This document shows, piece after piece, positions 30,131 through 38,740 of a DNA stretch of 64,000 nt. The position numbers and the translations under genes were made by a program. Within the stretch, counting starts at the first letter, position 1; the number at the start of each line of letters is the position of its first letter. The stretch comes from Pyropia haitanensis (lineage: Eukaryota; Rhodophyta; Bangiophyceae; Bangiales; Bangiaceae). The stretch covers positions 2,600,955 through 2,664,954 of the forward strand of contig SDUX01000005.1 in assembly GCA_008729055.1 (NCBI GenBank), given 5' to 3'. The notes under the pieces were generated by a model. That model ran no database searches. It saw only the letters and a list, made by a program, of their open reading frames with translations, and had not been told where the DNA came from.

Positions 30131-31335
30131 GCCCCGCCCGCACAACCGCAGTCAGACGCTGCCGACCCGCACCCGCACCGCCCACCTGGTATCCCCGTTC
30201 CGTACGCCGCCCGCGAGCGCGACACATACCTGTGACAGCGCTGCTCGGTGACCATATGGTGAAGAATTGCGATGGCCTTGGCAGTGCAGACGAGAGTAGA
30301 CACAGACATAGACCGCGCGGGGTACAGAGCCAAGTGGAACCGCGCGGTTAGTACAGCGTAGAGGCGCTCTACGTCCTTTCGGAGCGCCTCTTGAAGGCGA
30401 TTGAAAGCTTGCTCTTGGTCGTTGGCGGGCACGGCGTGTGGAGAGACGAGAAATGCATAGCGAGGATAAATGCCATCCACAAGATAGTACGGCATGCGAA
30501 AAAGAGTGTCACCCACGAAGAATGACAAACCAGGTGGAGGCCACGCCGCGCGGGTGACCTTCGTCATGAGGGGGCTGTGCGCCAGCACGTTCAAGTCGTT
30601 GTTGCTGCCGGGTGCGCCTGCGTAGATGTGCCAAATCCACAAATCCTCATCGCACACCGTCTCGAAAACGATGCTCCGCTTCCCACTACGGTCTTGGTAC
30701 ATGCCCGCATGTGCGGTGGGACAGTTGCTCCACTCCCAGTGGGAGCAGTCTAGGATGCCAATGCAGCCAGGCATGCCTCTCTCCATATTGCGCCTCATAA
30801 TCCGCAGCAGGTCCTCGTTCGACGGGGCACGCAAGTACTCGGATTGATACTTGCGCAGAATAAACCCCACCAGCCGCTTCATAGCCAGTGACACCGTCGT
30901 CTTGCTCAAACGGACGTACTCGTCCGTGCGATCCGGGCTCTCACCGTACCCTAGCACGCGGATGGCCCCTACCAGCTTCTGAAGAGGATGTGCTCGCAGC
31001 CTCCCGGTCGCATTGGGCCGCTGCTCCCACCAGGGCTCATGCTTGATGTCGTTGAAAAAGCGCATAAAAACAACGCGCGGGACGCGAAAGCGCCGCTCGA
31101 AGTCGGTCTCGTCGTAGATGGGCTCGTGCCCACTCACTCCGAAATAGTCGCGTATGATGCTTTGCAGGCCAAGAGAAAAGTCCCGGTTCTTGTTTGGCCG
31201 TCGGCCAGGGAGCGAGCCCCGGCGGCGGCGGGTAATCCGCGACATCAATCGCCTTCGCCGCAAGAGGCGGAGGATGGTGAGGCGGTGGTGGTGCGCCACG
31301 AGAACGGCCATTTCATCATCGTCGTCGGAGGTCAT
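28924..31335 (-). CDS. PIF/Harbinger transposase (HARBI1-like)
   Basis: I chose the Met at 31335 (MTSDDDDEMAVL), which matches the acidic N-terminus of the copy at 51023. An upstream Met at 31377 also exists. Residues about 35-370 form the DDE nuclease. GSLPGRRPNKNRDFSLGL comes first, then the first Asp in GCIGILDCSHWEW, the second in GAPGSNNDLNVL, and the Glu in LRKDVERLYAVLTARFHLAL. All three catalytic residues are present. The rest is a Gly/Ala repeat of about 400 residues ending at a TGA, with the family's conserved tail still readable behind it (28684-28893). It probably works with the Myb-like protein of 22694-24940. Confidence 0.88.
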   Translation of the reverse strand: MTSDDDDEMAVLVAHHHRLTILRLLRRRRLMSRITRRRRGSLPGRRPNKNRDFSLGLQSIIRDYFGVSGHEPIYDETDFERRFRVPRVVFMRFFNDIKHEPWWEQRPNATGRLRAHPLQKLVGAIRVLGYGESPDRTDEYVRLSKTTVSLAMKRLVGFILRKYQSEYLRAPSNEDLLRIMRRNMERGMPGCIGILDCSHWEWSNCPTAHAGMYQDRSGKRSIVFETVCDEDLWIWHIYAGAPGSNNDLNVLAHSPLMTKVTRAAWPPPGLSFFVGDTLFRMPYYLVDGIYPRYAFLVSPHAVPANDQEQAFNRLQEALRKDVERLYAVLTARFHLALYPARSMSVSTLVCTAKAIAILHHMVTEQRCHRYVSRSRAAYGTGIPGGRCGCGSAASDCGCAGGAAVADCGAGSGAGAVFRQGGGGARAAGVGGGAAGGGGGAGGGVGAGAGAVGVGGGAAGRAGAAGGGGGGAAGGGGAAGGGSGAAGGDGATGGDGGVAGGGSGAAGGGGATGSGGGAGGGVGAGAGAAGVGGGAAGGAGAAGGGGGAGGGVGAGAGAVGVGGAAAGGAGGAGGGRGAAGGGDAAGGGGAAGGDGGAAGGGAAAGGGGGAAGGGGAAGGGGAAGGGGGARGGVGADAGAVRVGGGAAAGAGAAGGGGGAAGGGGAAGGCGGAAGGGGAAGGGGGAGGGGGAAGGGGGAAGGGCAAGGGGGVAGGVGAGGGAAGGGCPAGGGGGVAGGVGAGAGAAGVGGGAAGGGCAAGRGGGAGVGAGGGAAAEGGGGGEAGVGGPNDGREGVGAGGGGGGDG

Positions 31336-31929
31336 CGTCCATACCTGAATGCACCCAGGGGTACAAAAAAAAAACACAAACAGAAGAAAATATCACACAG
31401 CTCACCACGGAAGACGCAGCAAAAGAAAGGCGGGGCGAGTCAGGACCCACAGTCGTCTCAATGCTCACATAGCCCCAAGATCACACGCTCAATGCACGCA
31501 GAAACGGTGGTCGGCGAGCGCGTACAGGGTGACGACGCGGTGACGGTGGGTGGCGGTGGGCAGGAACACGACGGTAGACGTCGTCGTCGCCGACCGCAGC
31601 AGTAGAGCAGCGCCCGCGCCGTTCGGTGCCGCGTGCGGGCTGACAGCAAGCAAAACCCCTCTCCAGGCACAAGAAAAATGAGTGCACCCCCCCAGGACAG
31701 AGCCGGGAGCGCACCCCGCCCACAAAGGCGTGTCTGGGAGGGGGGGGAAACCACAGGACGCAAGCTGCCAGTGTTTGGCGGGCAGGGGCTTGCCACGGAT
31801 CCCCCCGACATGGCCGTGGGGGCGGACGGGCGGCGCCGGGGCAGGACACATCCTCGCGCGAGACTCGGATTCGACAGCGAGGCGGGGGGGGTGCCAAGCC
31901 GGGGGGGTGCGCACAGGACCCTCGTGTGC

Positions 31930-32255
31930 TGCCTGTGGAGAGGGGCGGGGGGGGCAGCGCACATCCAGGTGGCACGCAGCCTGGTTCAGGACGGAGAGTG
32001 TCATATGGTGCCAAAAAATGCGTGGAATGGGGGATGGGAAGGGCGTCTACGGGGCGCCCTAGAAGCGGTGCCAATGAGGCGGGGGGGGAAGAGCGGGGCA
32101 GCACACAATCAGGGGGCACCACGCCTGTTTCACCGGGGCGATGGCTACATGGCCCGCCAAGAAACGCGTGGAATGGGGGGGGGCGGGCGCCACGGGGCGC
32201 CCCAGCGCTGCCAATGGGGCGGTCCAGCACGCAACGTCGCGGCGGGACCCCGCCA
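31930..32255 (+). repeat. Degenerate ~140-bp tandem repeat
   Basis: Units share GGGGCAGC.CACA, then ATGCGTGGAATGGGG or ACGCGTGGAATGGGG, then CGGGGCGCCC. Two good units and one partial are visible upstream of the transposase gene. It may be subterminal PIF sequence. Confidence 0.55.
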
Positions 32256-32616
32256 GGGGCCATACGTGTGGGAAAATCCAGCCGACAGTCACGTTCGTGG
32301 TCACTCACACAGTGCGAATCTCGCTTGTGTCGCGATGCGCGGTGAGGAGAAACGAGGACTGGCAAGGAGGCATCGTCGTCGCTGATTTGTACCCGTGCAC
32401 TCTTGGGGGCACCGTCCAGGGTTGCCACGGCTCTCTGCAGCTTGGTCGTTATCTTGTCTTTCTTCGCCGTGCGAATCCATATTTGATATCCACGCAAATC
32501 ACATTCAAACACTCTATTGCTAGCGGAGCCAACGAAAACAGAATGTGGTTAAAACGCCACGTGGCGCGTCTGATTCAGGTCCCACGGGGGTCCCGTGTGA
32601 CCAAAACGGATAGTCT

Positions 32617-32668
32617 GCGACTATCGGGGTGACCAAACAGGGTCGTTTTGGTCACCCCGATGGTCGCA
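32617..32668. repeat. 20-bp-stem hairpin
   Basis: CGACTATCGGGGTGACCAAA pairs with TTTTGGTCACCCCGATGGTCG across an 8-nt loop, with one mismatch. Function unknown. A small palindromic element is possible. Confidence 0.7.
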
Positions 32669-32828
32669 GGACCAACGAGAACTAAACGTGGCACTGACGA
32701 CTTGAAACAACTACATCGAAGTATATTGGCCACATACGGCCGTTTTCGCATCCCGTTGGTCATCCGACATTGCTGCGAGACGCAAGAACCGCCGTTCTGC
32801 GACCAACGGAGCCACGTGGCACGAATAT

Positions 32829-32862
32829 GGGCGTAACCGGGAAGGGGAAGGGCAGTGTGCCA
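32829..32862 (-). repeat. Split direct repeat B2 (outer 3' end)
   Basis: This 34-bp sequence ending GGGGAAGGGCAGTGTGCCA matches 33455-33488 at 32 of 34 positions. It marks the far 3' end of the element. Confidence 0.75.
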
Positions 32863-32930
32863 AAAACGCTAAGCCTTTACTGACCATGGGAGAGAGCTCT
32901 AGCTACCATGCAAAGAAAGCTAACTATAGT

Positions 32931-33045
32931 CCGCGTCGGCATCGCCCGACGCGTTCGTACCGTCCGCGCCGGCGTAGCCCGGCGCGGCACAAGAAGAAAG
33001 GGCGGACAGCCCTTCCCGGACGCGCGCGCAAAAGAGCGCGGGGAG
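32931..33045. repeat. Cluster of GC-rich hairpins in the 3' end
   Basis: GCGTCGG at 32933 pairs with CCGACGC at 32946. CCGCGCCGG at 32964 pairs with CCGGCGCGG at 32979. GGGC/GCCC and CGCGC/GCGCG pairs follow up to 33045. Loops are 4-6 nt. They lie between A2 and B2. Confidence 0.6.
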
Positions 33046-33054
33046 GCTAGGGGA

Positions 33055-33459
33055 CGCGGCAAGAAAGAGGACGTTGCCGCCCCCCGGTCGGCAGCGGAGG
33101 GGTCGGCCCGGCCGTCTAAATGCCGCGCCCGGTGTCCCCTCCGGCAGCCCGCCGCCGGGGCCGCCGGGTGGTGCGTGCGTGGGGCGGGGGTGGCTGCGGG
33201 CCGGTGCCCGCCGCGCGGCGGCGCCGCCGCCGCTCCCGCCACACCGCCGCCAAGGCGGTACGCGGGTCCCGGTCAAAACGGTCCGCCGCTGCCGCCTGCC
33301 AAGCGGCGCAGGCTCCCGCCAACGCCGCCTGGCGGACGACGGCGGCGGTCGTCAAACGAAACGGCCCGTGTGCACCCTCGCCGCTTGTCGCGGCGGCCGG
33401 GCCGCCCCCTCCCAGGCGGGCCAGTTAACAGGCTTGTCCTGGTGTGGGGAAAGTGGGCG
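33055..33459 (-). repeat. End repeat A2 (405 bp)
   Basis: Nearly identical to 37891-38295, from CGCGGCAAGAA to GGGGAAAGTGGGCG. It lies directly behind the recombinase stop codon. Confidence 0.95.
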
Positions 33460-33488
33460 TCACCGAGAAGGGGAAGGGCAGTGTGCCA
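33455..33488 (-). repeat. Split direct repeat B1 (inner)
   Basis: Inner copy of the 34-bp B sequence. It overlaps the last codons of the recombinase and abuts A2, giving the expected B1-A2 joint of a PAT-type element. Confidence 0.75.
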
Positions 33489-34572
33489 TCAATTCGGAGA
33501 TCGGGTCGGCCGCGGCCGCCCGTCGGCGGGGTGCGTAGCGGCCGAACCAAGTCCAGGCTGCCGTTGACGCCCCCCACGTTGCGTCAATGTAGTGAAGGTA
33601 GGCTGTCTTGATGTCGGCCAACCCCATCAGCTGCCGGAGCAGCGCGTCGCTCAGGCCGATGGCGTGGGCCTCCGACGCCGCGCCAGCGCGCAGAGAGTGT
33701 CCGGACCACTTGGTGCCCAGAGGCGCGCGCACCGCCGTCAGTGCGAGCAGGTCCCGCATCCAACGGGTGACGATGCGCGTCGGCAGCGGCTTGGTGGTGC
33801 CGGCCGGCGCAAACAGCCGCTCGGCGAGTGGCCTCCCGGCCGCCATGTGCGCCCGCCAGTGGCTGCGAATAATCCGCAGCGCCCGGTCGCCCGCCCAGCC
33901 GCACGCCGCCACCGGCACGGTGTATACCAGCCGGTCGGCGTCCTTCAGCACCGCCCCCTTGTAGTCCGGGACCTGCACCTCCAACCCTGCGCGCGCCGGG
34001 AAGATGTTCAGCGCCCGCATGTGGGAGGCCGCGCCGGGGCGGTTAAATAACAGGAACGCCAGCGCCAAGCCGGCGATCTTGTCTCGCAGGTCGGGGCCCG
34101 CCGAGGGCCAGAGGTCTAGGAACGCCTCCAGCACGGACGCAGGCAGGGGCCCGCGGCGCTCCGGCCGCGCGCCCGTTGCCGCCGTGTAGACGTGGCGGTA
34201 GCCCCGCTTGGCCTGCCGCACCAGGCCGTCCTTGGTGGGGCTGGGGTAGCCCGCAAGCATGTGAACCGCGGCAATGGGCGCCAGGCGGTTGCCCAGCGAC
34301 CGGGCCGCCACGGTCCCCAGCGCCTTGACGTAGCCCAGGCACCGGACCACCGTCTCGGCGGCCGCCGGCAGCGCCTGCAGCCGCGCCGTCGAACAAAACG
34401 CGACAAACTGCTCCCACCCGTTGATGTACTTAGCGGCGGTGCTCGTCTGGTGCGCCGCCGCCAGCAGCCCAGCGCCCTCGAGGGCGCCCGCACCGGTGCC
34501 CAGTCGGGCTCCGGTCACTCGGTCATAGAGCCGCTGCCACCGCAATAGGCGGGGGACGGGGTTGCGCCCCCG
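33460..34572 (-). CDS. Tyrosine recombinase of the DIRS-type element
   Basis: C-terminal part of a long frame. Its first part (above about 34572) is only a shadow of the RT region. Recombinase features in order: an N-terminal SAM-like part (TSTAAKYINGWEQFVAFCST), Arg I in NRPGAASHMRALNI, the HxxR box in GHSLRAGAASEA and the nucleophile Tyr in TAYLHYIDATW. It would insert a circular DNA copy by strand exchange instead of using a DDE integrase. It overlaps the end of the upstream polyprotein in a different register, so translation probably uses a frameshift or an internal start. No usable Met is obvious at the boundary. The frame is intact to its stop, which touches repeat A2. Confidence 0.88.
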   Translation of the reverse strand, partial: RGRNPVPRLLRWQRLYDRVTGARLGTGAGALEGAGLLAAAHQTSTAAKYINGWEQFVAFCSTARLQALPAAAETVVRCLGYVKALGTVAARSLGNRLAPIAAVHMLAGYPSPTKDGLVRQAKRGYRHVYTAATGARPERRGPLPASVLEAFLDLWPSAGPDLRDKIAGLALAFLLFNRPGAASHMRALNIFPARAGLEVQVPDYKGAVLKDADRLVYTVPVAACGWAGDRALRIIRSHWRAHMAAGRPLAERLFAPAGTTKPLPTRIVTRWMRDLLALTAVRAPLGTKWSGHSLRAGAASEAHAIGLSDALLRQLMGLADIKTAYLHYIDATWGASTAAWTWFGRYAPRRRAAAADPISELMAHCPSPSR

Positions 34573-36569
34573 CCGTTGAAGCGGAAGGCCGCCACCTCCC
34601 ACTTTGGGGAGGGGGCCGGGGTGTCCCGCGTGCCGTACGTGAAGACCCCCTCCGTCCGCGGCAGCACCTCGTAGGCGTCGCACGCCTCCACCGCCCGGTG
34701 CCACCATCCCAGGGCCCGCCAGACCGGCGCGACCAGGGTGACCGCCGCCCGCCGGCGGATGATCTCGGCCACGACTGTCCCCAATAGCTGAAACGGCGGG
34801 TTGCACCAGCAATTCTCGTTGACCCACGGGTGGGCAAACGCCTTGACGCCAGCCGTGCCGGGGTTGGCCGTGGCCGAGAAGTAGCGACCGCATTTGCGGT
34901 TCTCGCTTGTCGCAAACAGGTCCAGGGTGTGTGGCCCAAACTGGGCCTCCAGCCGCTGGAACGCCGCATCGGACAGCGACCAGTCGGTGCTGTCCGCCGT
35001 CCGGGACAGCCGGTCTGCCTCGTGGTTGACCGCCGAGGGCAAGTGACTCGCCCGCAACTGCACCCCATTCTGCGCGCAGAACCGCTCTAGCAGCCGCAGC
35101 TCCGCCATCATCGCCTCTGACTTCGACGCCCGGTTGTTGATTACGTGCACGCTGACCATGGAGTCCATCATCAGCCGGACCATCGTGGCGCCCGCCCGCA
35201 GGTGGTTGACGAAGGACAGCAGGCCGAGGCGTACGGTGGCCAACTCCAGTACGTTGATATGCAGATGGTGGCGCGCGGGGGCATGGAACCCCCGCGCCGG
35301 CACCGTCTGGTCCCAGGTGGCCCCCCAACCGGGCAGACTGGCGTCCGTGTGCATCACGGCGTCGTCGGGGGGAGGCCACAGAGCCCGCCCAAGCAGCGCC
35401 TCGCCCGTCAGCCGGGCCCACCAGCGTAGGTCGGCCAACGCCTGGTGCCCCAGGCGCAAGTCCCGCCCCCGCGAGCGGTGGCCTTCTTGCGCGCGCAGCA
35501 GCGGCCGCATAGCCGCGAAAAGGGACTGCGTACGGTAACGCGCCTGTGGCACCGACAACGTGGTGGAGATGGCCAGCCCGCAAAACGAGCGCAGCGTCTC
35601 CAGACGTACCCAGAGCCGATGGCCCGCCGCTTAACGCAACAGCGCCGACGCCATCAGCTTGATCTTCTCCACCCGCTTGGGTTGAAGCCGGAAGACCCCC
35701 CGCCCCGTATCTACCACGTGGCCGAGGAGGGGCAGCTCGGTCGTCCCCTCCCGCTCGCCCTTGCGCTCGTGGACCTTCAGACCGAGGGAGGCAAGCAGCT
35801 CCCGCGCTTGCTGCCACCCTCTCGCCGCGTCTAACCGCGTGGCCGGCCGCCCCGGTACGGGGACGGGCGGCCGGCCCCCAAAGTCGTCGACATAGGCCGT
35901 AAGCGCAAAGCCCAGCTCGCGCAGCCGGGCGACCACTGGGCGACAAACCTTCGTCCAGGTGTAGGGCGCCAACGCCAGCCCGAACGGCATCGTCACTGGG
36001 ACGAAGTACCTCCCGCAGATGGTGAAGGCCAGGTACGTCTGGTCCTGCGGGCGGATGCCTAGATGGTGAAATGCGTCGGCAATGTCCCACGAGATGAGGT
36101 TGTCGTCGGGGGAGAGGCTCGGCGCCAGCTCCCATAACGTTTCGTACTTGAACCGCCTCTTCTCCATGAAGGCGTTGACGTGACGGTAGTCGATCACCAG
36201 GCGGGGCTTGCCCGCGCTGTGCGTAACGAACCCCCCCATCACGCAATGGGCCGCCGCCGCCTCCTCGGCGTTCAGCTCCCGCAGGTACCCCGCGCGCAGC
36301 CACCGCTCCAACTCCCCTTCGGCCCACTCCTCGTTCGCAGGGGCGAGTCGGTAACTCTTGCTCCGGTAGCGGGGTGGCACCTGGGTCCACGGGATCTGCA
36401 CCCCCCGCAGGATCGTTGTGATCACCCAACGGGAGGCTCCCAGAGCCCGCCACCGCTTGACCGCCCGCCGGGCTGCCACGTACGGGCGCACCGGCGGGTC
36501 GGCTGGCGTGGCGGGCAACTGCCAATCAGGGCTGGGGTCCCCCCTGGTCGGCAGGGCTTCTTGCTCCAT
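34515..36569 (-). pseudogene. RT-RNase H-methyltransferase polyprotein, one stop
   Basis: Start taken at MEQEALPTRG. The reverse transcriptase carries CVMGGFVTHSAGKPRLVIDY, then SWDIADAFHHLGI and the catalytic AYVDDFGG. An in-frame TAA at 35631-35633 follows SALLR. The same frame continues with the connection sequence CGLAISTTLSVPQARYRTQS, so the stop is a nonsense mutation. RNase H residues are HTDASLPGWGA, INVLELATV, MDSMVSV and NHEADRLSR. The methyltransferase-like domain at the end has HTLDLFATSENRKCGRYFS and NENCWCNPPFQLL. A Dam-like methyltransferase of this kind is typical of DIRS1 and PAT elements. With the stop the protein would be cut after the RT fingers and palm. Confidence 0.88.
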
Positions 36570-36621
36570 GGCGCCCAGGGGCGAAACCGCCTCCCCTGGG
36601 GCCGACCCAAAACGCACGCGG

Positions 36622-38112
36622 CTAGGCTTTGGCCCCGCCGCCGCCGCCGCCCCCGCCGCCCCCGCCGCCGCCTCCTCCGCCTCCACCGCCGCCCTTGCTT
36701 GCAGCCTTGGCGGCGGCCGCTGCCTTCCGCTCAGCCTTGGTGAGGCGCTTGGGCGTGTTGCCGGCGCCCCCGCCGCCACCGGGATTGACTTTGCCCCGGC
36801 GGTTCTTGTTGGCGCGCTCTTCCGCAGCGGTCTTGATGTTGATTTTGACCTCATCACGGGCCACCGTGGAGAGCCAACGCCGGCCTTTGGGGCCGCGGAG
36901 GGTGTTGCGAGGCACGGCCTCGGTCGCGCGGTACAGGGCCGCACCGACCGGGTCGCGCTGCTTGTACTCCAAGTAGTCGTATTGCGCCGTGGCGAGGTGG
37001 AACAGCTGCCGGCTCGCAACGGCCGCACCGGCGAGGCGGTCCGCCAACCCCGCGGCGGAGAACGAGTCCCGCTCGTAGTAGAGGGCGAGGGCGGCGTTAG
37101 ACAGCTCCTGGGTCCACGCCGCGACTTGGTAGGCGAAGGCCGCCTCATGGAACTCGGACGAGCCGTCCTTGAACCGGGCGAGGAAGCGCGCGTCGGCCGG
37201 CTCAAACGGCACGGGGATGCCGTCCCGCCGACGGACCGCAGCGGGGACGTCGTAGGCCTGAATGATGTCGTCGGCCGCCGGGAGGTTGGGGTCGTCAAAC
37301 CCGTCAAGGTGGTAGACGATGGCGCCGCGTCGGGCATGGCGCTTCTCCGAGAACGCGTCCGCCCCTCCCCCACCGCCCCATCCGGGGAGCGTGCCGTCGC
37401 TGCTGCTACCGCTGCCGCCCCGCTCGTCGTCTGACTGGTCGGGCATCGCGATGTCCTCCTCTCCCCGGACAGTACCGCGACGCTCGGTCCTGCCGCCGCG
37501 CCCGCCGTGGGCACTGGTGTCCCCGCCGCCCGCGCCGCCGTTGGCGCTGTGGCTGTCTTCTGGGTCTTCACGGGAGCCCCCGTTACCGGGGAGCTCGCGT
37601 CTCGGAGCTTGGGCGGTAGCCGGCGCAGCCGACTGCTGCGCCGGGGGGGTGGTGGCGTCGCCATCTCCCGTTTGGGTGCGGGCCAGAGAGAGCAGCTCCG
37701 CAAGGCGCTCCTCGATCTTCCCCCGGAACGCCACGAGCTCCGCTCGGGTCACCGCAGTCGCCGCCCCACTCCCCTCCGCCACCGTCCCGATGGGAGAGCC
37801 CTCCCCCATGCCCACGCCGTGCCGGCGCGCAGGCCGCGTCAAACCAAGGCCGCTAGGCAGCCTGGAAGTCCCTCTTGCCCGTGGTACCCACGCGGCAAGA
37901 AGGAGGACGTTGCCGCCCCCCGGTGGGCAGCGGAGGGGTCGGCCCGGCCGTCTAAATGCCGCGCCCGGTGTCCCCTCCGGCAGCCCGCCGCCGGGGCCGC
38001 CGGGTGGTGCGTGCGTGGGGCGGGGGTGGCTGCGGGCCGGTGCCCGCCGCGCGGCGGCGCCGCCGCCGCTCCCGCCACACCGCCGCCAAGGCGGTACGCG
38101 GGTCCCGGTCAA
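36622..38112 (-). CDS. Gag-like ORF1 of the DIRS-type element
   Basis: 496 aa, beginning inside repeat A1. Residues 1-80 are Pro/Arg/Gly-rich. A central low-complexity acidic part follows. From about residue 255 there is a helical region with IVYHLDGFDDPNLPAADDI, FARFKDGSS-type sequence and LEYKQRDPVGAALYRATEAV, and the end is Lys-rich with a long Gly run. There is no zinc knuckle. Position upstream of RT and the overall character make it the capsid-like protein. An internal Met (MGEGSPIGTV) just outside A1 is an alternative start. The frame is intact and overlaps the N-terminal end of the RT frame. Confidence 0.65.
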   Translation of the reverse strand: MTGTRVPPWRRCGGSGGGAAARRAPARSHPRPTHAPPGGPGGGLPEGTPGAAFRRPGRPLRCPPGGGNVLLLAAWVPRARGTSRLPSGLGLTRPARRHGVGMGEGSPIGTVAEGSGAATAVTRAELVAFRGKIEERLAELLSLARTQTGDGDATTPPAQQSAAPATAQAPRRELPGNGGSREDPEDSHSANGGAGGGDTSAHGGRGGRTERRGTVRGEEDIAMPDQSDDERGGSGSSSDGTLPGWGGGGGADAFSEKRHARRGAIVYHLDGFDDPNLPAADDIIQAYDVPAAVRRRDGIPVPFEPADARFLARFKDGSSEFHEAAFAYQVAAWTQELSNAALALYYERDSFSAAGLADRLAGAAVASRQLFHLATAQYDYLEYKQRDPVGAALYRATEAVPRNTLRGPKGRRWLSTVARDEVKINIKTAAEERANKNRRGKVNPGGGGGAGNTPKRLTKAERKAAAAAKAASKGGGGGGGGGGGGGGGGGGGGAKA

Positions 38113-38295
38113 AACGGTCCGCCGCTGCCGCCTGCCAAGCGGCGCAGGCTCCCGCCAACGCCGCCTGGCGGACGACGGCGGCGGTCGTCAAACGAAACGG
38201 CCCGTGTGCACCCTCGCCGCTTGTCGCGGCGGCCGGGCCGCCCCCTCCCAGGCGGGCCAGTTAACAGGCTTGTCCTGGTGTGGGGAAAGTGGGCG
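37891..38295 (-). repeat. End repeat A1 (405 bp)
   Basis: 5' end repeat of the element on the minus strand. Differences from A2 are few, for example AAGAAGG for AAGAAAG and GGTGGGC for GGTCGGC. Confidence 0.95.
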
Positions 38296-38740
38296 AATAT
38301 CGAGCGATAGTCACATTGCAGGACGTGCCCTTACGTGCACCCGTACGGCGCGCCAAGCTTCACTACCGTGCTGTCACATGCTGTCCTGCGATCGGATGCC
38401 CGATCCAACTTCGGAGATCGAGACACGTGGCGATCTCATTCATAATTATGGATAGGCCTCCCATGATTTCGATGATTTCAGTGAAATCATGGCTATATTT
38501 ATAGTACTATAATTATCACCCTCACAACCCTGCAGAGGAGCCGCACGGAGCATGACATCCAGCACGAAGTCAAAAAAAATGGGGTTGCATACGATGGCAC
38601 GGCGGCAGCCGGCGACGACAGCAGCCGCGGAAGCCGTAGAGGAAGGGTGACGACGGACAGCGGCACCCGGCAGCCACCAGCGGCAGCAGCCGCGGCGGGG
38701 GGGAGGCGGGGAGCTGCGGCGGCCGGCAGTCATTGGCGGC
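38296..38740. other. No recognisable gene, AT-rich spacer
   Basis: 38430-38520 is AT-rich (TATATTTATAGTACTATAAT). After 38570 the sequence becomes GC-rich. No gene seen. Confidence 0.4.

Larger units (their letters stand above)
22694..31335. mobile_element. PIF/Harbinger element 2 (coding part)
   Basis: Myb-like gene on plus and transposase on minus, tail to tail. A DUF819 gene sits between their 3' ends. Termini not located. That both genes belong to one element is an inference from the arrangement seen in the two other pairs. Confidence 0.55.
31378..32828. other. No confident gene, tandem repeats and hairpins
   Basis: A 343-codon minus-strand frame (31481-32512) is Pro/Arg-rich and crosses tandem repeats, so I do not call it a gene. 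32400-32828 is AT-richer and holds the hairpin at 32617-32668. Confidence 0.4.
32829..38295 (-). mobile_element. DIRS-superfamily (PAT-like) retrotransposon
   Basis: Order on the minus strand: end repeat A1, gag-like ORF, RT-RNase H-methyltransferase, tyrosine recombinase, B1, A2, B2. There is no DDE integrase. The split direct repeats (A at both ends, B on both sides of the internal A) are the hallmark of PAT/Ngaro-type elements. The methyltransferase domain favours PAT over Ngaro. A1 and A2 differ at only a few positions, so insertion was recent. AATAT flanks both ends (32824-32828 and 38296-38300). Confidence 0.88.

Noticed and set aside
31481..32512. 343-aa minus-strand frame upstream of the PIF transposase
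   Set aside because: It crosses degenerate tandem repeats and is Pro/Arg-rich without a domain.
34573..36525. First two thirds of the 1021-aa minus-strand frame
   Set aside because: Shadow register of the RT-RNase H-methyltransferase region. Only its last ~370 residues (the recombinase) show real motifs.
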